DNA from: Arthrobacter sulfonylureivorans
GTDB lineage: Bacteria > Actinomycetota > Actinomycetes > Actinomycetales > Micrococcaceae
DNA length: 64,000 bases
Reading direction: 5' to 3'
Assembly: GCA_004000035.1 (NCBI GenBank)
Contig: RJAE01000001.1
Span: forward strand, 303,729 to 367,728
In this document: one piece after another, positions 17,616 to 26,782 of the stretch
How the letters are laid out: each line of letters starts with the position of its first letter
Numbering within the stretch: position 1 is the first letter of the stretch
Position numbers and translations under genes: made by a program
The notes under the pieces: generated by a model
The model's input: only the letters and a program-made list of their open reading frames with translations
Database searches by the model: none
What the model was told of the DNA's origin: nothing

Positions 17616-18704
17616 GTGACTTCTCCAATCGCCCTGGACCTGACCACCGACGTCGCCGACCTGACCGCCGCGCTGATCGACATTAACAGCGTTTCCGGGA
17701 ACGAAACGGTACTGGCCGACGCCGTTGAGAACGCCTTGCGGACCCTGCCGCATCTGGACGTGGTCCGGGATGGCGACGCGATCGTGGCCCGCACGCAGTT
17801 GGGGCGGAAGGAGCGGGTCATCCTGGCCGGGCATCTGGATACCGTGCCGCTGCCCACGGCCGCCGGCTCCCGCGGCACCGTGCCGTCGGCCTGGGACGGA
17901 ACCGTGCTCTACGGCAGGGGTGCTACCGACATGAAGGGCGGGGTAGCCGTGCAACTGGCCTTGGCCGCCGAGCTCACCGCGCCGGGCCGTGATGTCACCT
18001 ATCTCTTCTACGATCACGAGGAAGTTGAAGCGTCGCTGAGCGGGCTGGGCCGGTTGGCGCGCAACCACCCGCAGTTGCTGCAGGGCGACTTCGCCATCCT
18101 GCTGGAACCAACCGACGGCACCGTGGAAGGAGGCTGCAACGGCACCGCCCGGTTCGAGGTCGGCACCGTGGGACAAGCAGCACATTCTGCACGGGCGTGG
18201 ATGGGGATCAACGCCATCCACGCCGCGGCGGAGATCCTGGTCCGGCTCCGCGACCATGAACCGGCCACCGTGACGGTGGACGGGCTGGAGTACCGCGAGA
18301 GCCTGAACGCCGTAAAGATTAATGGCGGCACGGCCGGAAACGTCATCCCCGATGGCACAACGGTGGAAATCAACTACCGGTTCGCCCCCGATAAGTCGCC
18401 CGAGGACGCCGAGCTGTATGTACGCAACCTGCTGGATGGCTTCACCGTGGTGCGCACCGATGCTGCGGCCGGGGCCCGCCCCGGCCTGAACCACCCGGCC
18501 GCCGCCGACTTTGTTGCCGCCGTGGGGGCGGAGCCGAAGCCCAAATACGGCTGGACCGACGTCGCACGTTTCAGCGAGCTGGGCATTCCGGCGGTCAACT
18601 TCGGCCCCGGCGATGCGCTGCTGGCCCACACCGACAACGAACATGTTCCCGCGGAGGCCATCCGTGATTGCCTGGCGGCGCTGCGCCGGTGGCTGGCGGA
18701 CTGA
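17616..18704 (+). CDS. dapE: Succinyl-diaminopimelate desuccinylase DapE
   Basis: M20-family zinc amidohydrolase of 362 residues that releases LL-diaminopimelate from its N-succinyl form. Metal and catalytic motifs: [24 protein letters not shown] (catalytic Glu pair), and the late HTDNEHV His. The dimerisation motif is [20 protein letters not shown]. The start is GTG at 17616. It is divergent from dapD and ends in a bidirectional terminator shared with the converging glutamate transporter. With dapC and dapD in this window, three steps of the succinylase pathway are covered. Confidence 0.95.
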   Translation: MTSPIALDLTTDVADLTAALIDINSVSGNETVLADAVENALRTLPHLDVVRDGDAIVARTQLGRKERVILAGHLDTVPLPTAAGSRGTVPSAWDGTVLYGRGATDMKGGVAVQLALAAELTAPGRDVTYLFYDHEEVEASLSGLGRLARNHPQLLQGDFAILLEPTDGTVEGGCNGTARFEVGTVGQAAHSARAWMGINAIHAAAEILVRLRDHEPATVTVDGLEYRESLNAVKINGGTAGNVIPDGTTVEINYRFAPDKSPEDAELYVRNLLDGFTVVRTDAAAGARPGLNHPAAADFVAAVGAEPKPKYGWTDVARFSELGIPAVNFGPGDALLAHTDNEHVPAEAIRDCLAALRRWLAD

Positions 18705-18747
18705 CATCACGGCAGGATCCGGCGGGTCTGGCTGTGGAGTAACGATG

Positions 18748-18781
18748 AAGGGGAGGATGCCCAGGCATCCTCCCCTTCTTT
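18748..18781. terminator. Bidirectional terminator between dapE and gluD
   Basis: A perfect 13-bp stem (AAGGGGAGGATGC at 18748-18760, complement at 18765-18777) with loop CCAG has T-rich sequence on the right (TTCTTTC) and A-rich on the left. It can therefore end both converging genes. Confidence 0.78.
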
Positions 18782-18802
18782 CGCCGCTTTCGCCAGCCGG
18801 TA

Positions 18803-19666
18803 CTAGACCTTGACGGCCATCGGTTGGGTGGTGAGCGGCTCCGTCTTGCCGGACGTCCGGCTGCTCAGGAAGCGGGACAACCAGTTGGCCAGCCATGAAA
18901 GGGCAAAGTTGATGATGATGAAGAGGACTGCCGCTACCGTCAGTGCCTGCAGGATGGGCCCGGCCGAACCGTAGATCTGCAGCGACCTCAGCAGTTCCGC
19001 GTAGGTGATGATGTAACCGAGGGCGGAGTCCTTCAAAATCACCACGAACTGACTGACCAAGGCCGGCAGCATGGCCACTAGCGCCTGCGGCAGTTCGATG
19101 TTCCGCAACGACTGGCCGCGGGTCATGCCGATGGCCATGCCGGCTTCACGCTGACCCTTGGGCAGGCCGAACACTCCGGAACGCACCAGCTCGGCGATGA
19201 CCGAACCGTTGTACAAAGTCAGCGCGACGACCACGGCGTAGAAGGGAATGTCTGCGGGCGTGCCGATCTGCAGCTGCCCAAACAGCAGATAAAAGAAAAT
19301 CATCATCAGCAGCACCGGGACGGCGCGCAGGAATTCGACGATCACGCCGCAGATCCAGCGGAGCGTGGAGTTCGCGGCGAGCCTGCCCACGCCAAAGAGC
19401 AAGCCGAAGAGGACCGAGGTGACAATGGCAACCGCGGCGGCCTTAAAGGTATTCATCAGGCCCGGCAGAATGGTGAACTGCCAGACGTCGGAGGTCAGGA
19501 AGGGGCTCCACAACTCAGGTGCCAACTGCCCTTTGTCGGCGAGGGCCTTCAGCACAAAGAACGCGGCGGCCAGGAAAATCACGATCCCGAAGATGTTGGT
19601 TAACAGGATCCGCGCACGGGCCTTGGGGCCGGGTGCATCGAAGAGGACGTTTTGCCTGGTGTTCAT
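18803..19666 (-). CDS. gluD: Glutamate-type ABC transporter permease GluD
   Basis: Second permease of a polar amino acid ABC importer, 287 residues. One N-terminal helix (IFGIVIFLAAAFFVLKAL) precedes the HisMQ-type core. The cytoplasmic EAA loop that contacts the ATPase reads EAGMAIGMTRGQSLRNIELPQALVAMLPAL. The RAVPVLLMMIFFYLLFG helix and TLYNGSVIAELVRSGVFGLPKGQ are typical. ATG at 19666 overlaps the gluC stop by four bases. Gene order gluA-gluB-gluC-gluD on this strand equals the corynebacterial glutamate importer, so glutamate is the best guess; aspartate or glutamine remain possible. Confidence 0.9.
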   Translation of the reverse strand: MNTRQNVLFDAPGPKARARILLTNIFGIVIFLAAAFFVLKALADKGQLAPELWSPFLTSDVWQFTILPGLMNTFKAAAVAIVTSVLFGLLFGVGRLAANSTLRWICGVIVEFLRAVPVLLMMIFFYLLFGQLQIGTPADIPFYAVVVALTLYNGSVIAELVRSGVFGLPKGQREAGMAIGMTRGQSLRNIELPQALVAMLPALVSQFVVILKDSALGYIITYAELLRSLQIYGSAGPILQALTVAAVLFIIINFALSWLANWLSRFLSSRTSGKTEPLTTQPMAVKV

Positions 19667-20358
19667 CGTGTCACCGCCAGTTTCGTCGAGAGCCACGTGG
19701 TCAGGAGGCCGATCGGTATCACGATCAGCACGAAACCGGCGGCAAACGTGGCGAAAATGGCCAGAATGACATCCGGTCGGAATTCGATCATGGTTTTCAT
19801 CAGACCGGCGGCCTCGGGGACCGAAGCGGCCGCTGCCACCGTGGTGTTCTTGGTCAGGGCGATGAGCGTGTTGCCCAGAGGAGCAATAGCTCCGCGGAAG
19901 GCCTGCGGCAGAATGATCATCCGTGCCGCCGGTAGGAAGCTCAGGCCGATGGCGCGTGCCGCTTCGGCCTGGCCCAGCGGGACGGTGTTGACGCCGCTGC
20001 GGATCGCTTCGCAGACGAAGGCGGCGTGGTAGACGGTCAAGCCGACGACAGCCCAGAGGAAGAAGTTGAAGTCGAAGTCGCTCGAGAGATTGAGCTGCAA
20101 CTGGAACACCAGGACCAAGATGCAAAAAGTCATGATGATGGTCAGCGGCGTGTTGCGAAAGATGTTGACGTAGGACGCACCTGCCCAGCGGAAGCTAGGC
20201 ACGGGGGAGATGCGCATCAACGCCAGCACAGTGCCCAGGACCGCGGAGCCCAGCGCTGCCCAGAACGCGAGCTGGATATTGACCCAGAAGGCTCCGACGA
20301 CGTCATAGCTCTCCAGCGCAGTCAGGTAGCTCTGGAAATACTCGGACAAACTGTCCAT
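19663..20358 (-). CDS. gluC: Glutamate-type ABC transporter permease GluC
   Basis: First permease of the same importer, 231 residues with about five transmembrane segments. It contains FRNTPLTIIMTFCILVLVFQL and the EAA loop EAARAIGLSFLPAARMIILPQAFRGAIAPLGN. The start at 20358 is preceded by GAAAGGGG in mRNA sense. It forms a heterodimer with GluD in the membrane. A GC-rich hairpin lies between the gluB stop and this start, which should set its expression below that of the binding protein. Confidence 0.9.
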   Translation of the reverse strand: MDSLSEYFQSYLTALESYDVVGAFWVNIQLAFWAALGSAVLGTVLALMRISPVPSFRWAGASYVNIFRNTPLTIIMTFCILVLVFQLQLNLSSDFDFNFFLWAVVGLTVYHAAFVCEAIRSGVNTVPLGQAEAARAIGLSFLPAARMIILPQAFRGAIAPLGNTLIALTKNTTVAAAASVPEAAGLMKTMIEFRPDVILAIFATFAAGFVLIVIPIGLLTTWLSTKLAVTR

Positions 20359-20389
20359 CCCCTTTCGGTGGGAAGAGGCAAGTCATGCT

Positions 20390-20414
20390 GTGGGGCGGGA
20401 GATCCCCGCCCCAC
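20390..20414 (-). promoter_or_regulatory. Intercistronic hairpin between gluB and gluC
   Basis: A perfect 10-bp GC stem (GTGGGGCGGG at 20390-20399, complement at 20405-20414) with a 5-nt loop lies 12 bp after the gluB stop and about 30 bp before gluC. No U-run follows, so partial termination or protection of the gluB transcript from 3' decay is more likely than full termination. Confidence 0.55.
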
Positions 20415-20425
20415 GGCGGCTGCTG

Positions 20426-21283
20426 TTAGGCGCAGGCTTCAGTCGGCTTCGGCGGGTTCAGTTCCTTGTTGTAGGAGTAGTCGACACCCTCTGTGTTCTT
20501 CTTCAGGGCTTCGTCCCACGAGCCGTCTTCGACCATCTTGTTGATCGCGGCGTTGATGTCGGCGCACTTGTCGGTGCCCTTCGGCAGGCCCACACCGTAG
20601 TTCTCCTCCGAGAACGGGTTGCCAACAACCTTGTACTTGCCCGCGTTGTTGGGCTGGGCTGCCAGACCGGCCAGGATGATGTCATCGGTGGTCACGGCGT
20701 CGATCTGGCCGCCCTGCATGGCGGTGACGCATTCTGCGTAGCTGGGCCGCTCGACCAGGTTCACGTTGGAGGCATGCTCGTCCTTGATCCGCTGGGCCGA
20801 GGTGGAGCCGGTGACCGAGCAGAGGTTCTTGCCGTTGAGCGAGTCCGGGCCGGTGATTTCAGTATCATCCGCCCGGACCAGCAGGTCCTGGCCGGCCACG
20901 AAGTACGGACCGGCGAAGTCGACGGCCTTCTTCCGCTCATCGGTAATCGAGTAGGTGGCGAAGATCATGTCCACCTGGTTGTTGGCGAGCATGTTTTCCC
21001 GGTTGGCCGAGGGGGATTCGACGAATTCGATCTGGTCCGCGGAGTAACCCAGCTCCTTGGCCACGTACTTAGCTACATCCACGTCGAAGCCGCTGAACTG
21101 GCCGTTGGAGGAAAAGCCCAGGCCCGGCTGGTCGTACTTGATGCCGATGCGGACTTTTTCGCCGCCGCTGCCGCCGGAGGCCTCTCCACCGCCACCTTCG
21201 CTGCCGCTGCCGCCGCCGCAGGCGGACAGCACGAGCGCTGCTCCGGCTGCCATGGCAGCCATTCCGTAACGAATCTTTCGCAT
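20426..21283 (-). CDS. gluB: Glutamate-binding lipoprotein GluB
   Basis: Extracytoplasmic substrate-binding protein of 285 residues. It has a lipoprotein signal peptide with lipobox LSAC (lipidated Cys22), then a Gly/Ser/Glu-rich linker and a family 3 solute-binding domain: RIGIKYDQPGLGF, FSGFDVDVAKYVAKELG, MIFATYSITDERKKAVDFAGPYF, GKNLCSVTGSTSAQR, VTTDDIILAG. The SITDERK motif contacts the amino acid alpha-groups in glutamate/glutamine binders. Two extra Cys (LCSVTG and ECVTAM) and a third pair (KCADIN, EACA) may form disulfides. It is the second gene of the gluABCD operon. Confidence 0.92.
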   Translation of the reverse strand: MRKIRYGMAAMAAGAALVLSACGGGSGSEGGGGEASGGSGGEKVRIGIKYDQPGLGFSSNGQFSGFDVDVAKYVAKELGYSADQIEFVESPSANRENMLANNQVDMIFATYSITDERKKAVDFAGPYFVAGQDLLVRADDTEITGPDSLNGKNLCSVTGSTSAQRIKDEHASNVNLVERPSYAECVTAMQGGQIDAVTTDDIILAGLAAQPNNAGKYKVVGNPFSEENYGVGLPKGTDKCADINAAINKMVEDGSWDEALKKNTEGVDYSYNKELNPPKPTEACA

Positions 21284-21339
21284 GTTTTCTCCTTGCCTTG
21301 TCGGCCCTCCTTCAGTGAAGGGCCAGATGTGTCAGGGGT

Positions 21340-22158
21340 TTAGTGTTCGAGAATCTTGCCCAGGAAGTCCTTGGCGCGGTCGCTCTGCGGGTTGGTGAAG
21401 AATTCTTCCGGCGTGGCCTGCTCCACGATCTTGCCGTCAGCCATGAAAATCACCCGGTCCGCCGCCTTACGCGCGAAGCCCATCTCGTGAGTCACCACGA
21501 TCATGGTCATGCCTTCCTTGGCCAACTGCACCATGGTGTCCAGCACTTCGTTGATCATTTCCGGGTCGAGCGCCGAGGTGGGCTCGTCGAAGAGCATCAC
21601 CTTCGGTTTCATCGCCAGCGCCCGGGCAATCGCCACGCGCTGTTGCTGTCCGCCGGAGAGTTGTGCCGGCAGCTTCTGCGACTGGTTGGCCACGCCTACC
21701 CGCTCCAGCAGGCTCATCGCCAGTTCCTTGGCCTCGGACTGCTTCATCCCTTTGACCTTGATCGGGCCCAGAGTTACGTTCTCCAGAATCGATTTGTGGG
21801 CAAAGAGGTTGAAGGATTGGAAGACCATGCCGACGTCGGCCCGCAGTTTGGCCAGCGCCTTGCCCTCGGCCGGCAGCTTGTTGCCGTCGATGAGGATCTC
21901 GCCGTCGTCGATGGTTTCCAAGCGGTTGATCGCCCGGCAGAGCGTTGACTTGCCGGAACCGGACGGCCCAATCACCACCACCACTTCGCCCTTGGTGACC
22001 TCCAGGTTGATGTCCTGCAGCACGTGGAGGGCGCCGAAGTGCTTATTGACGTTCTTCAAGGAGACCAGCGGCTGACCCAACGGGGTGGCAGACCTGGCTC
22101 CGGTTGCCGCCGCCGGAGCAGCAGGCGGCGTTTCACTGTGCGATTCGTCACTGGTCAT
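21340..22158 (-). CDS. gluA: Glutamate-type ABC transporter ATPase GluA
   Basis: ATPase of the polar amino acid importer, 272 residues. Motifs: Walker [11 protein letters not shown]-loop [25 protein letters not shown] (typical polar amino acid subfamily), signature LSGGQQQR, Walker [16 protein letters not shown]-loop THEMGFAR. An Ala/Pro/Thr-rich N-terminal extension of ~30 residues precedes the domain and is unusual for the family; a later start is not obvious. It is the first gene of the gluABCD operon and divergent from the LOG-family gene. A short inverted repeat (GAATCT/AGATTC, 22164-22181) lies just before the start. Confidence 0.93.
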   Translation of the reverse strand: MTSDESHSETPPAAPAAATGARSATPLGQPLVSLKNVNKHFGALHVLQDINLEVTKGEVVVVIGPSGSGKSTLCRAINRLETIDDGEILIDGNKLPAEGKALAKLRADVGMVFQSFNLFAHKSILENVTLGPIKVKGMKQSEAKELAMSLLERVGVANQSQKLPAQLSGGQQQRVAIARALAMKPKVMLFDEPTSALDPEMINEVLDTMVQLAKEGMTMIVVTHEMGFARKAADRVIFMADGKIVEQATPEEFFTNPQSDRAKDFLGKILEH

Positions 22159-22324
22159 GAAACGAATCTAGCGAAAGATTCCCTTCAAGCAATGCATTCA
22201 CGCCCGAACGGTCGGAATCGTGATTTAAGAGCAACCTGCCCGTCAGCCGCCAAAGACGCCGAATCGTCAGCCGAATCGATGGAAATACCGCCCCGGATGG
22301 CCGCCGAATCTGTAGCCTTGGGAA

Positions 22325-23107
22325 ATGACAAACCAGCAAGATGTTCCGCTGCCGTCCCAACTCCCCGGCGCTCCGAAGATCCGTTTCAAGGGACCGGTGG
22401 AACTGCGGCGCGGCCAAGCGGACATCCCACAGGCCGACCAGTACCTGTTGGATACCAAGGACCGGGCCGAATTCACGCATACGGATCCCTGGCGCGTGCT
22501 GCGGATCCAGAGTGAATTCGTGGAAGGCTTCGGCACCTTGGCTGATCTTGGCCCGGCGATCAGCGTCTTCGGCTCCGCCCGCACCAAATCGGGCAGCAAG
22601 CATTACGCCATCGCGGAAGAGATTGGCCGTTTACTGGTCCGGCAGAACTTCGCGGTCATCACCGGCGGCGGACCCGGCTCGATGGAAGCGGCCAACAAGG
22701 GCGCCAGCGAGGCCGGCGGCGTCTCCGTGGGGCTGGGCATTGAGCTGCCGTTTGAGCAAGGGCTGAACAACTGGGTGGACCTGGGCATCAATTTCCGGTA
22801 CTTTTTCGCCCGCAAGACGATGTTCGTCAAGTATGCCCAGGGGTTCATCGTGCTGCCCGGCGGCCTGGGCACCATGGATGAACTGTTCGAGGCCATGGTG
22901 CTGGTCCAGACCAAGAAGGTGACAACCTTCCCGATAGTGCTGGTCGGCACCGCTTTCTGGTCGCCGCTGATCGACTGGATCCGCAACACCCTGCTGGCCG
23001 AAGCAATGATCGCTGAGGTGGACCTGGACCTGATCAGCGTGGTGGATACGGCCGAGGAAGCGGTCCAACAGATCGTTTCCGGGTTGTCCGCCCGCACCGG
23101 ATTCTAA
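22325..23107 (+). CDS. TIGR00730-type LOG-family Rossmann-fold protein
   Basis: Protein of 260 residues of the LOG (Lonely Guy)/lysine-decarboxylase-like family. Members hydrolyse nucleoside 5'-monophosphates at the N-glycosidic bond, some yielding cytokinin-type bases, and they are often misnamed lysine decarboxylases. Diagnostic motifs are present: VFGSARTKSGSKHY, GGGPGSMEAANKGA (phosphate-binding loop) and LPGGLGTMDELFE (catalytic Arg/Glu region). The N-terminal ~60 residues are an extension seen in the actinobacterial/longer group. Such genes often sit near dapE in actinobacteria. The actual substrate in this organism is unknown. Confidence 0.88.
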   Translation: MTNQQDVPLPSQLPGAPKIRFKGPVELRRGQADIPQADQYLLDTKDRAEFTHTDPWRVLRIQSEFVEGFGTLADLGPAISVFGSARTKSGSKHYAIAEEIGRLLVRQNFAVITGGGPGSMEAANKGASEAGGVSVGLGIELPFEQGLNNWVDLGINFRYFFARKTMFVKYAQGFIVLPGGLGTMDELFEAMVLVQTKKVTTFPIVLVGTAFWSPLIDWIRNTLLAEAMIAEVDLDLISVVDTAEEAVQQIVSGLSARTGF

Positions 23108-23140
23108 GCTGCGGCACAACCACTCTGGCACGATGGTCCT

Positions 23141-23521
23141 GTGAGCGTATTTCTGGTTTTCCTTGCCGTCGCCGTCGCCGGCGCGGCTGCTGTTGCCGCG
23201 TCCGGACGCTGGGGCCGGAGGAAGGCAACCGCCGACGATGACGCCGGCGTCGGCTGGGAAGTCGGGCACGTGGCCGCCCTCCACGGACTGAGTGAGCATG
23301 AGGCGCGGCTGCCGGCGGTGCTGCTGCCTGAACATCCGCGCGCCGAGGACCTGGACAGCCTGCGGTTTTCCACGGCCTTGCGGGGCTACCGGATGGACCA
23401 AGTGGACGAAGTGCTGGATGTCCTGCGGTCCGAACTGGGGGCCAAGGAGCGCCTGATCCGGCAGCTGAGCCAGAAACAGACACAGCACGACGGCGGGGCC
23501 CGCCCGACTCGGGAAGGGTGA
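23141..23521 (+). CDS. Membrane-anchored DivIVA-domain-like protein
   Basis: Protein of 126 residues. An N-terminal hydrophobic segment (residues 1-20, VFLVFLAVAVAGAAAVAAS) leads to a cytoplasmic part containing LRFSTALRGYRMDQVDEVLDVLRSELGAKERLI. That is the DivIVA-like signature (F..alRGY...qVD..ld.l) used in polar or septal scaffold proteins. It is too short for a full coiled-coil DivIVA. GTG at 23141 is the start. The stop overlaps the next start by four bases (GTGA), so it is coupled to the mannosyltransferase-like gene. A C-terminal HDGGARPT peptide recurs in the AI-2E protein at 55692. Confidence 0.8.
   Translation: MSVFLVFLAVAVAGAAAVAASGRWGRRKATADDDAGVGWEVGHVAALHGLSEHEARLPAVLLPEHPRAEDLDSLRFSTALRGYRMDQVDEVLDVLRSELGAKERLIRQLSQKQTQHDGGARPTREG
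23484..23508 (+). repeat. 25-nt repeat, copy 1 (HDGGARPT-coding)
   Basis: This 25-nt stretch at the end of the DivIVA-like gene matches 55692-55716 at 24 of 25 positions and is read in the same frame there. Significance is unclear. Confidence 0.6.
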
Positions 23522-24762
23522 CCCCGGTGCAGGACCGTCTTCCGCGGACGCGGGTGCTGCGGGAGGCCGTGGACGCCGAGCTTTATTTCTGGCGCCGACG
23601 GATCGCCGGCTGGCCGTGGTGGATCCAGGTCACCTTGCTCTACGCATTGTCCCGGGTGTATTCACTGGTGGTCTTCCTCGCGGTGGCCCGGCAGCAAGGC
23701 CCGAACCCGTGGACCGAGGCGCATCCGGATTATCTCTCCTTCATCGGCATTTGGGACAGCGCCTGGTACCACCAGGTCTATTCGGAAGGCTATCCGGCGG
23801 ATATTCCGCGCGGCCTGGACGGGCGGGCCGTGGAGAACCAATGGGCGTTCTACGCTCTCTTCCCCGGCATGGTGCGCGGCCTGGCGGCAGCCACCGGGCT
23901 GGGCTGGCAGCTGCTGGCCCCGCTGGTGGCCACCATCGCCGGCTTTGCGGCCGTGCTGGTGATCTTCAAGCTCTTTCGGCGGTACGCACCGCACGGCACC
24001 GCCCTGTGGGCCGTGGCGTTTGTGGCCGTCTTTCCGGTCTCGCCGATCCTCCAAGTGCCGTACGCGGAGTCGCTGAACCTGGCGCTGCTGGCGGCGGCGC
24101 TGTTGCTGCTGGTGCAGCGGAAGTACCTGCTGGCGATTCCGATAGTCGTGCTGATGTGCCTGTCCCGGCCGGTGGGCGTGCCGTTCGCGGCGCTTGCCGG
24201 CCTGCACCTGCTGTGGCGGATCAAGCAGCGCCGCACGGACCCGCTGGACACCCCGGAGTTCCTCCGCGCGGCAGCGCTGGCGCTGGTCAGCTGTGCCGCC
24301 GCCGTGGCCTGGCCGGTGTTGGCCTGGTCGATCACCGGGGAGCCGACCGCCTATACGGACACGGAGACGGCCTGGCGGGGTGAGGACCTGGTGCTGTTCA
24401 GGCCGTGGTTCGACATGGGCGTGCACTTGTTCGGGCCGGTGGGCGGAATGATGGCGCCCCTGCTGCTGGTCGCCGCGGCAGCCTGGTTCTTGTGCAGCCC
24501 GCCGGCCCGGAGCATTGGTGCCGAGCTGAGGCTGTGGTGCGTCTGCTATCTGGGCTACCTGCTCGCCTTCCTGCACCCGCAGACCAGCACGTTCCGGCTG
24601 ATGCTTCCCCTCTTCCCGCTGGCCCTGGCAGCGGCCTTCGTGTCCCGCAGCCGGGCCTACCGCTTCTGCTTGGCGGTGATGTTCCTGGCAGGGCAGATTG
24701 TGTGGGTCGCCTGGCTCTGGTCCTGGTCGCAACTGCCCGGCGGCGGGGACTATCCGCCGTAG
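23518..24762 (+). CDS. GT-C mannosyltransferase-like membrane protein (PIG-V type)
   Basis: Polytopic membrane protein of 414 residues with about ten hydrophobic segments. It resembles the PIG-V/GPI mannosyltransferase II-like family: an early loop with WDSAWYHQVYSEGYP (the acidic WD.xWY motif of GT-C enzymes, here ~residues 76-90), WAFYALFPGMVRGLA, PYAESLNLALLAAALLLL and LHPQTSTFRLMLPLFPLA. Such enzymes use polyprenyl-phosphate mannose to glycosylate lipids or proteins outside the membrane. GTG at 23518 overlaps the DivIVA-like stop. The acceptor is unknown. Confidence 0.82.
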   Translation: MTPVQDRLPRTRVLREAVDAELYFWRRRIAGWPWWIQVTLLYALSRVYSLVVFLAVARQQGPNPWTEAHPDYLSFIGIWDSAWYHQVYSEGYPADIPRGLDGRAVENQWAFYALFPGMVRGLAAATGLGWQLLAPLVATIAGFAAVLVIFKLFRRYAPHGTALWAVAFVAVFPVSPILQVPYAESLNLALLAAALLLLVQRKYLLAIPIVVLMCLSRPVGVPFAALAGLHLLWRIKQRRTDPLDTPEFLRAAALALVSCAAAVAWPVLAWSITGEPTAYTDTETAWRGEDLVLFRPWFDMGVHLFGPVGGMMAPLLLVAAAAWFLCSPPARSIGAELRLWCVCYLGYLLAFLHPQTSTFRLMLPLFPLALAAAFVSRSRAYRFCLAVMFLAGQIVWVAWLWSWSQLPGGGDYPP

Positions 24763-24937
24763 CGGCAGTCCGGTGTCCGCCGCACCACGCCGGGACGGAA
24801 TTAGCACCCGGTTGTGATGTACGCGATAATAGGTAGTGGTTGGACATGGCGGCCACACAAATGAAGGCCGTTGATGTGAGGTTGGCGGGCAGTGCGATCA
24901 CCGATCGGGCTGCCCCATGGCGGAAGGGAATTCCCAG

Positions 24938-25117
24938 ATGGCTGCGATGAAACCGCGTACCGGTGACGGTCCGATGGAAGTGACCAAGGAGGGGCGCAGC
25001 CTCATCCTGCGGGTTCCCATCGACGGCGGCGGGCGTCTGGTGCTGGAACTCAACGCCGAAGAAGCGGGCAACCTCAAAGACTGCCTGCTGGGCGTCACCA
25101 GCGACGTGGCGAGCTAG
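24938..25117 (+). CDS. DUF3117 small protein
   Basis: Small soluble protein of 59 residues, MAAMKPRTGDGPMEVTKEGRS, then a beta-rich ILRVPIDGGGRLVLELNAEEAGNLKDCL. This is the well-conserved actinobacterial DUF3117 pattern; no function is known to me. ATG at 24938 is chosen because GGAAGGG lies nine bases upstream and the family begins MAAMKPRTGDGP; an earlier ATG at 24917 would add seven residues. It sits just upstream of pepA on the same strand. Confidence 0.93.
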   Translation: MAAMKPRTGDGPMEVTKEGRSLILRVPIDGGGRLVLELNAEEAGNLKDCLLGVTSDVAS

Positions 25118-25129
25118 GCCCCGTTTGCT

Positions 25130-26731
25130 GTGAGCCGCGTTCCCGCCACCGCAGCGGAACACACCGCCCACACTCTGGAATCGACCCTGACAGAACCGCC
25201 GATGGCGCTGGTCCGTGCCCACCCCTCGCTGGGTCGTGGAGAGTCGCCGGTCCGCGGCGCCGGCGGCGTAGCGGTTGTTGCCGTGCCGATTGCCGCGGGT
25301 GACGGCAGCGCTGAGCGAGCCACGCCACAGCCGCGCCACGGCGCGGGCGAGGCGGCGGCGGACTTCGGCGTCGACGTTGTGGCCTTGGCAGAGGTCCACG
25401 GGATTACCGGCAAGGCTGGCGACGTGCTGGCCGTGCCACCTCCGCCACACTCCCAGGGGCTGCCCTCGCGGTTGGTCCTGATTGGGCTGGGCAGCGGTAG
25501 TCCCGCGGAACTGCGCAAGGCCGGAGCCGCCCTGGCCCGGGCGACGATGGGCACCGAGACCGTGCGCACCACCGCCGTCGACAGTTTGCCCGAAGAGCTG
25601 CAGCGGGCGTTTATCGAGGGATTCCTGCTCGGTGGTTACCGCCCTCCGCGTGCGGGCTCCTCGGCAGTGCCGAAGCCGATGGCGGCGGTTTTGGAAGTCA
25701 GCGGCCTGGCCGAGGGGACGGCCGCGGCTGCCGCCGCCGGTGCCCGGGCCACCTGGCTGGTGCGGGACCTGGCGAACATGCCTTCCAACGTGAAGAACCC
25801 GGAATGGATGGCCGGCCAAGCCGGCCGGCTCGCCGGGGCCAGCGGCTTGAGCATCCACGTTTGGGACGAGCACCAACTGGCTGACGAGGGCTTCGGGGGA
25901 CTGCTGGCCGTGGGATCGGCGTCCCCGACCCCGCCTAGGCTGGTCCAGCTGGACTACACTCCGGCACGGGCCGGCAAAGACACCAAGCACATCGTGATCG
26001 TCGGTAAGGGCATTACCTTCGACACCGGCGGATTGTCACTCAAGCCGCGCGAACCCATGGTCCCGATGAAGACCGACATGGCGGGCGCCGGCGTCGTGAT
26101 GGCTGTGCTCGCCGCCGCTGCGGAGCTGGGGGTGCAGCACCGTGTCACCGGATTGCTCGCCTTGGCCGAGAACTCCATCGGCGCCGGCTCCTACCGGCCG
26201 GGTGACGTAGTGACCGTCTACAACGGCACCACGGTGGAGATCGGCAACACGGACGCTGAAGGCCGCATGGTGCTGGCCGACGGACTCGCCTACGCCACGG
26301 CGCGGCTGCAGCCCGACGTGCTGGTGGATGTCGCCACCCTCACCGGTGCCGCCGCCATGGGGCTGGGCAAGCGGCATGCGGCGCTCTACGGCTCCCAGCC
26401 GGAGCTGCTGCGTGCCTTCGAAGCCGCGGGCGAGGCAACCGGCGAGCGGGTCTGGCACATGCCGCTGGAGGAGGTGGCCGCCGAGTACAGCTTCGCGCTG
26501 GAGTCCGGCATCGCCGACATCTCCCACATCGCCTCGCAGAAGTCGAAGGTCGGCGGCGGATCGATCACCGCGGCGCTGTTCCTGCGTGAGTTCGTGGGCG
26601 GGACGCCGTGGATCCATCTGGACATCGCCGGTCCGGCCCGTGCCGACTCCGACCAGGCCGAAGTCACCAAGGGCGCCACCGGCTACGGTGCCCGGCTGCT
26701 GTTGTCCTTCCTGAGCTCCTACCCGGGCTAG
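25130..26731 (+). CDS. pepA: Leucyl aminopeptidase (M17, PepA)
   Basis: Cytosolic dizinc/manganese aminopeptidase of 533 residues that releases N-terminal amino acids from peptides, normally as a hexamer. The C-terminal catalytic domain is complete: VGKGITFDTGGLSLKP (metal Lys and Asp), KTDMAGAGVV (Asp), and NTDAEGRMVLAD (Asp, Glu, catalytic Arg). A macro-like N-terminal domain is more divergent. GTG at 25130 gives a slightly long protein with no clear ribosome site; ATG at 25202 is an alternative. DUF3117 lies 12 bp upstream. Confidence 0.94.
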   Translation: MSRVPATAAEHTAHTLESTLTEPPMALVRAHPSLGRGESPVRGAGGVAVVAVPIAAGDGSAERATPQPRHGAGEAAADFGVDVVALAEVHGITGKAGDVLAVPPPPHSQGLPSRLVLIGLGSGSPAELRKAGAALARATMGTETVRTTAVDSLPEELQRAFIEGFLLGGYRPPRAGSSAVPKPMAAVLEVSGLAEGTAAAAAAGARATWLVRDLANMPSNVKNPEWMAGQAGRLAGASGLSIHVWDEHQLADEGFGGLLAVGSASPTPPRLVQLDYTPARAGKDTKHIVIVGKGITFDTGGLSLKPREPMVPMKTDMAGAGVVMAVLAAAAELGVQHRVTGLLALAENSIGAGSYRPGDVVTVYNGTTVEIGNTDAEGRMVLADGLAYATARLQPDVLVDVATLTGAAAMGLGKRHAALYGSQPELLRAFEAAGEATGERVWHMPLEEVAAEYSFALESGIADISHIASQKSKVGGGSITAALFLREFVGGTPWIHLDIAGPARADSDQAEVTKGATGYGARLLLSFLSSYPG

Positions 26732-26782
26732 GCCGGGGCGCCCAGGCCCAACCCGCAGGTGGGCAGGGCGCCGTCGGAACCG

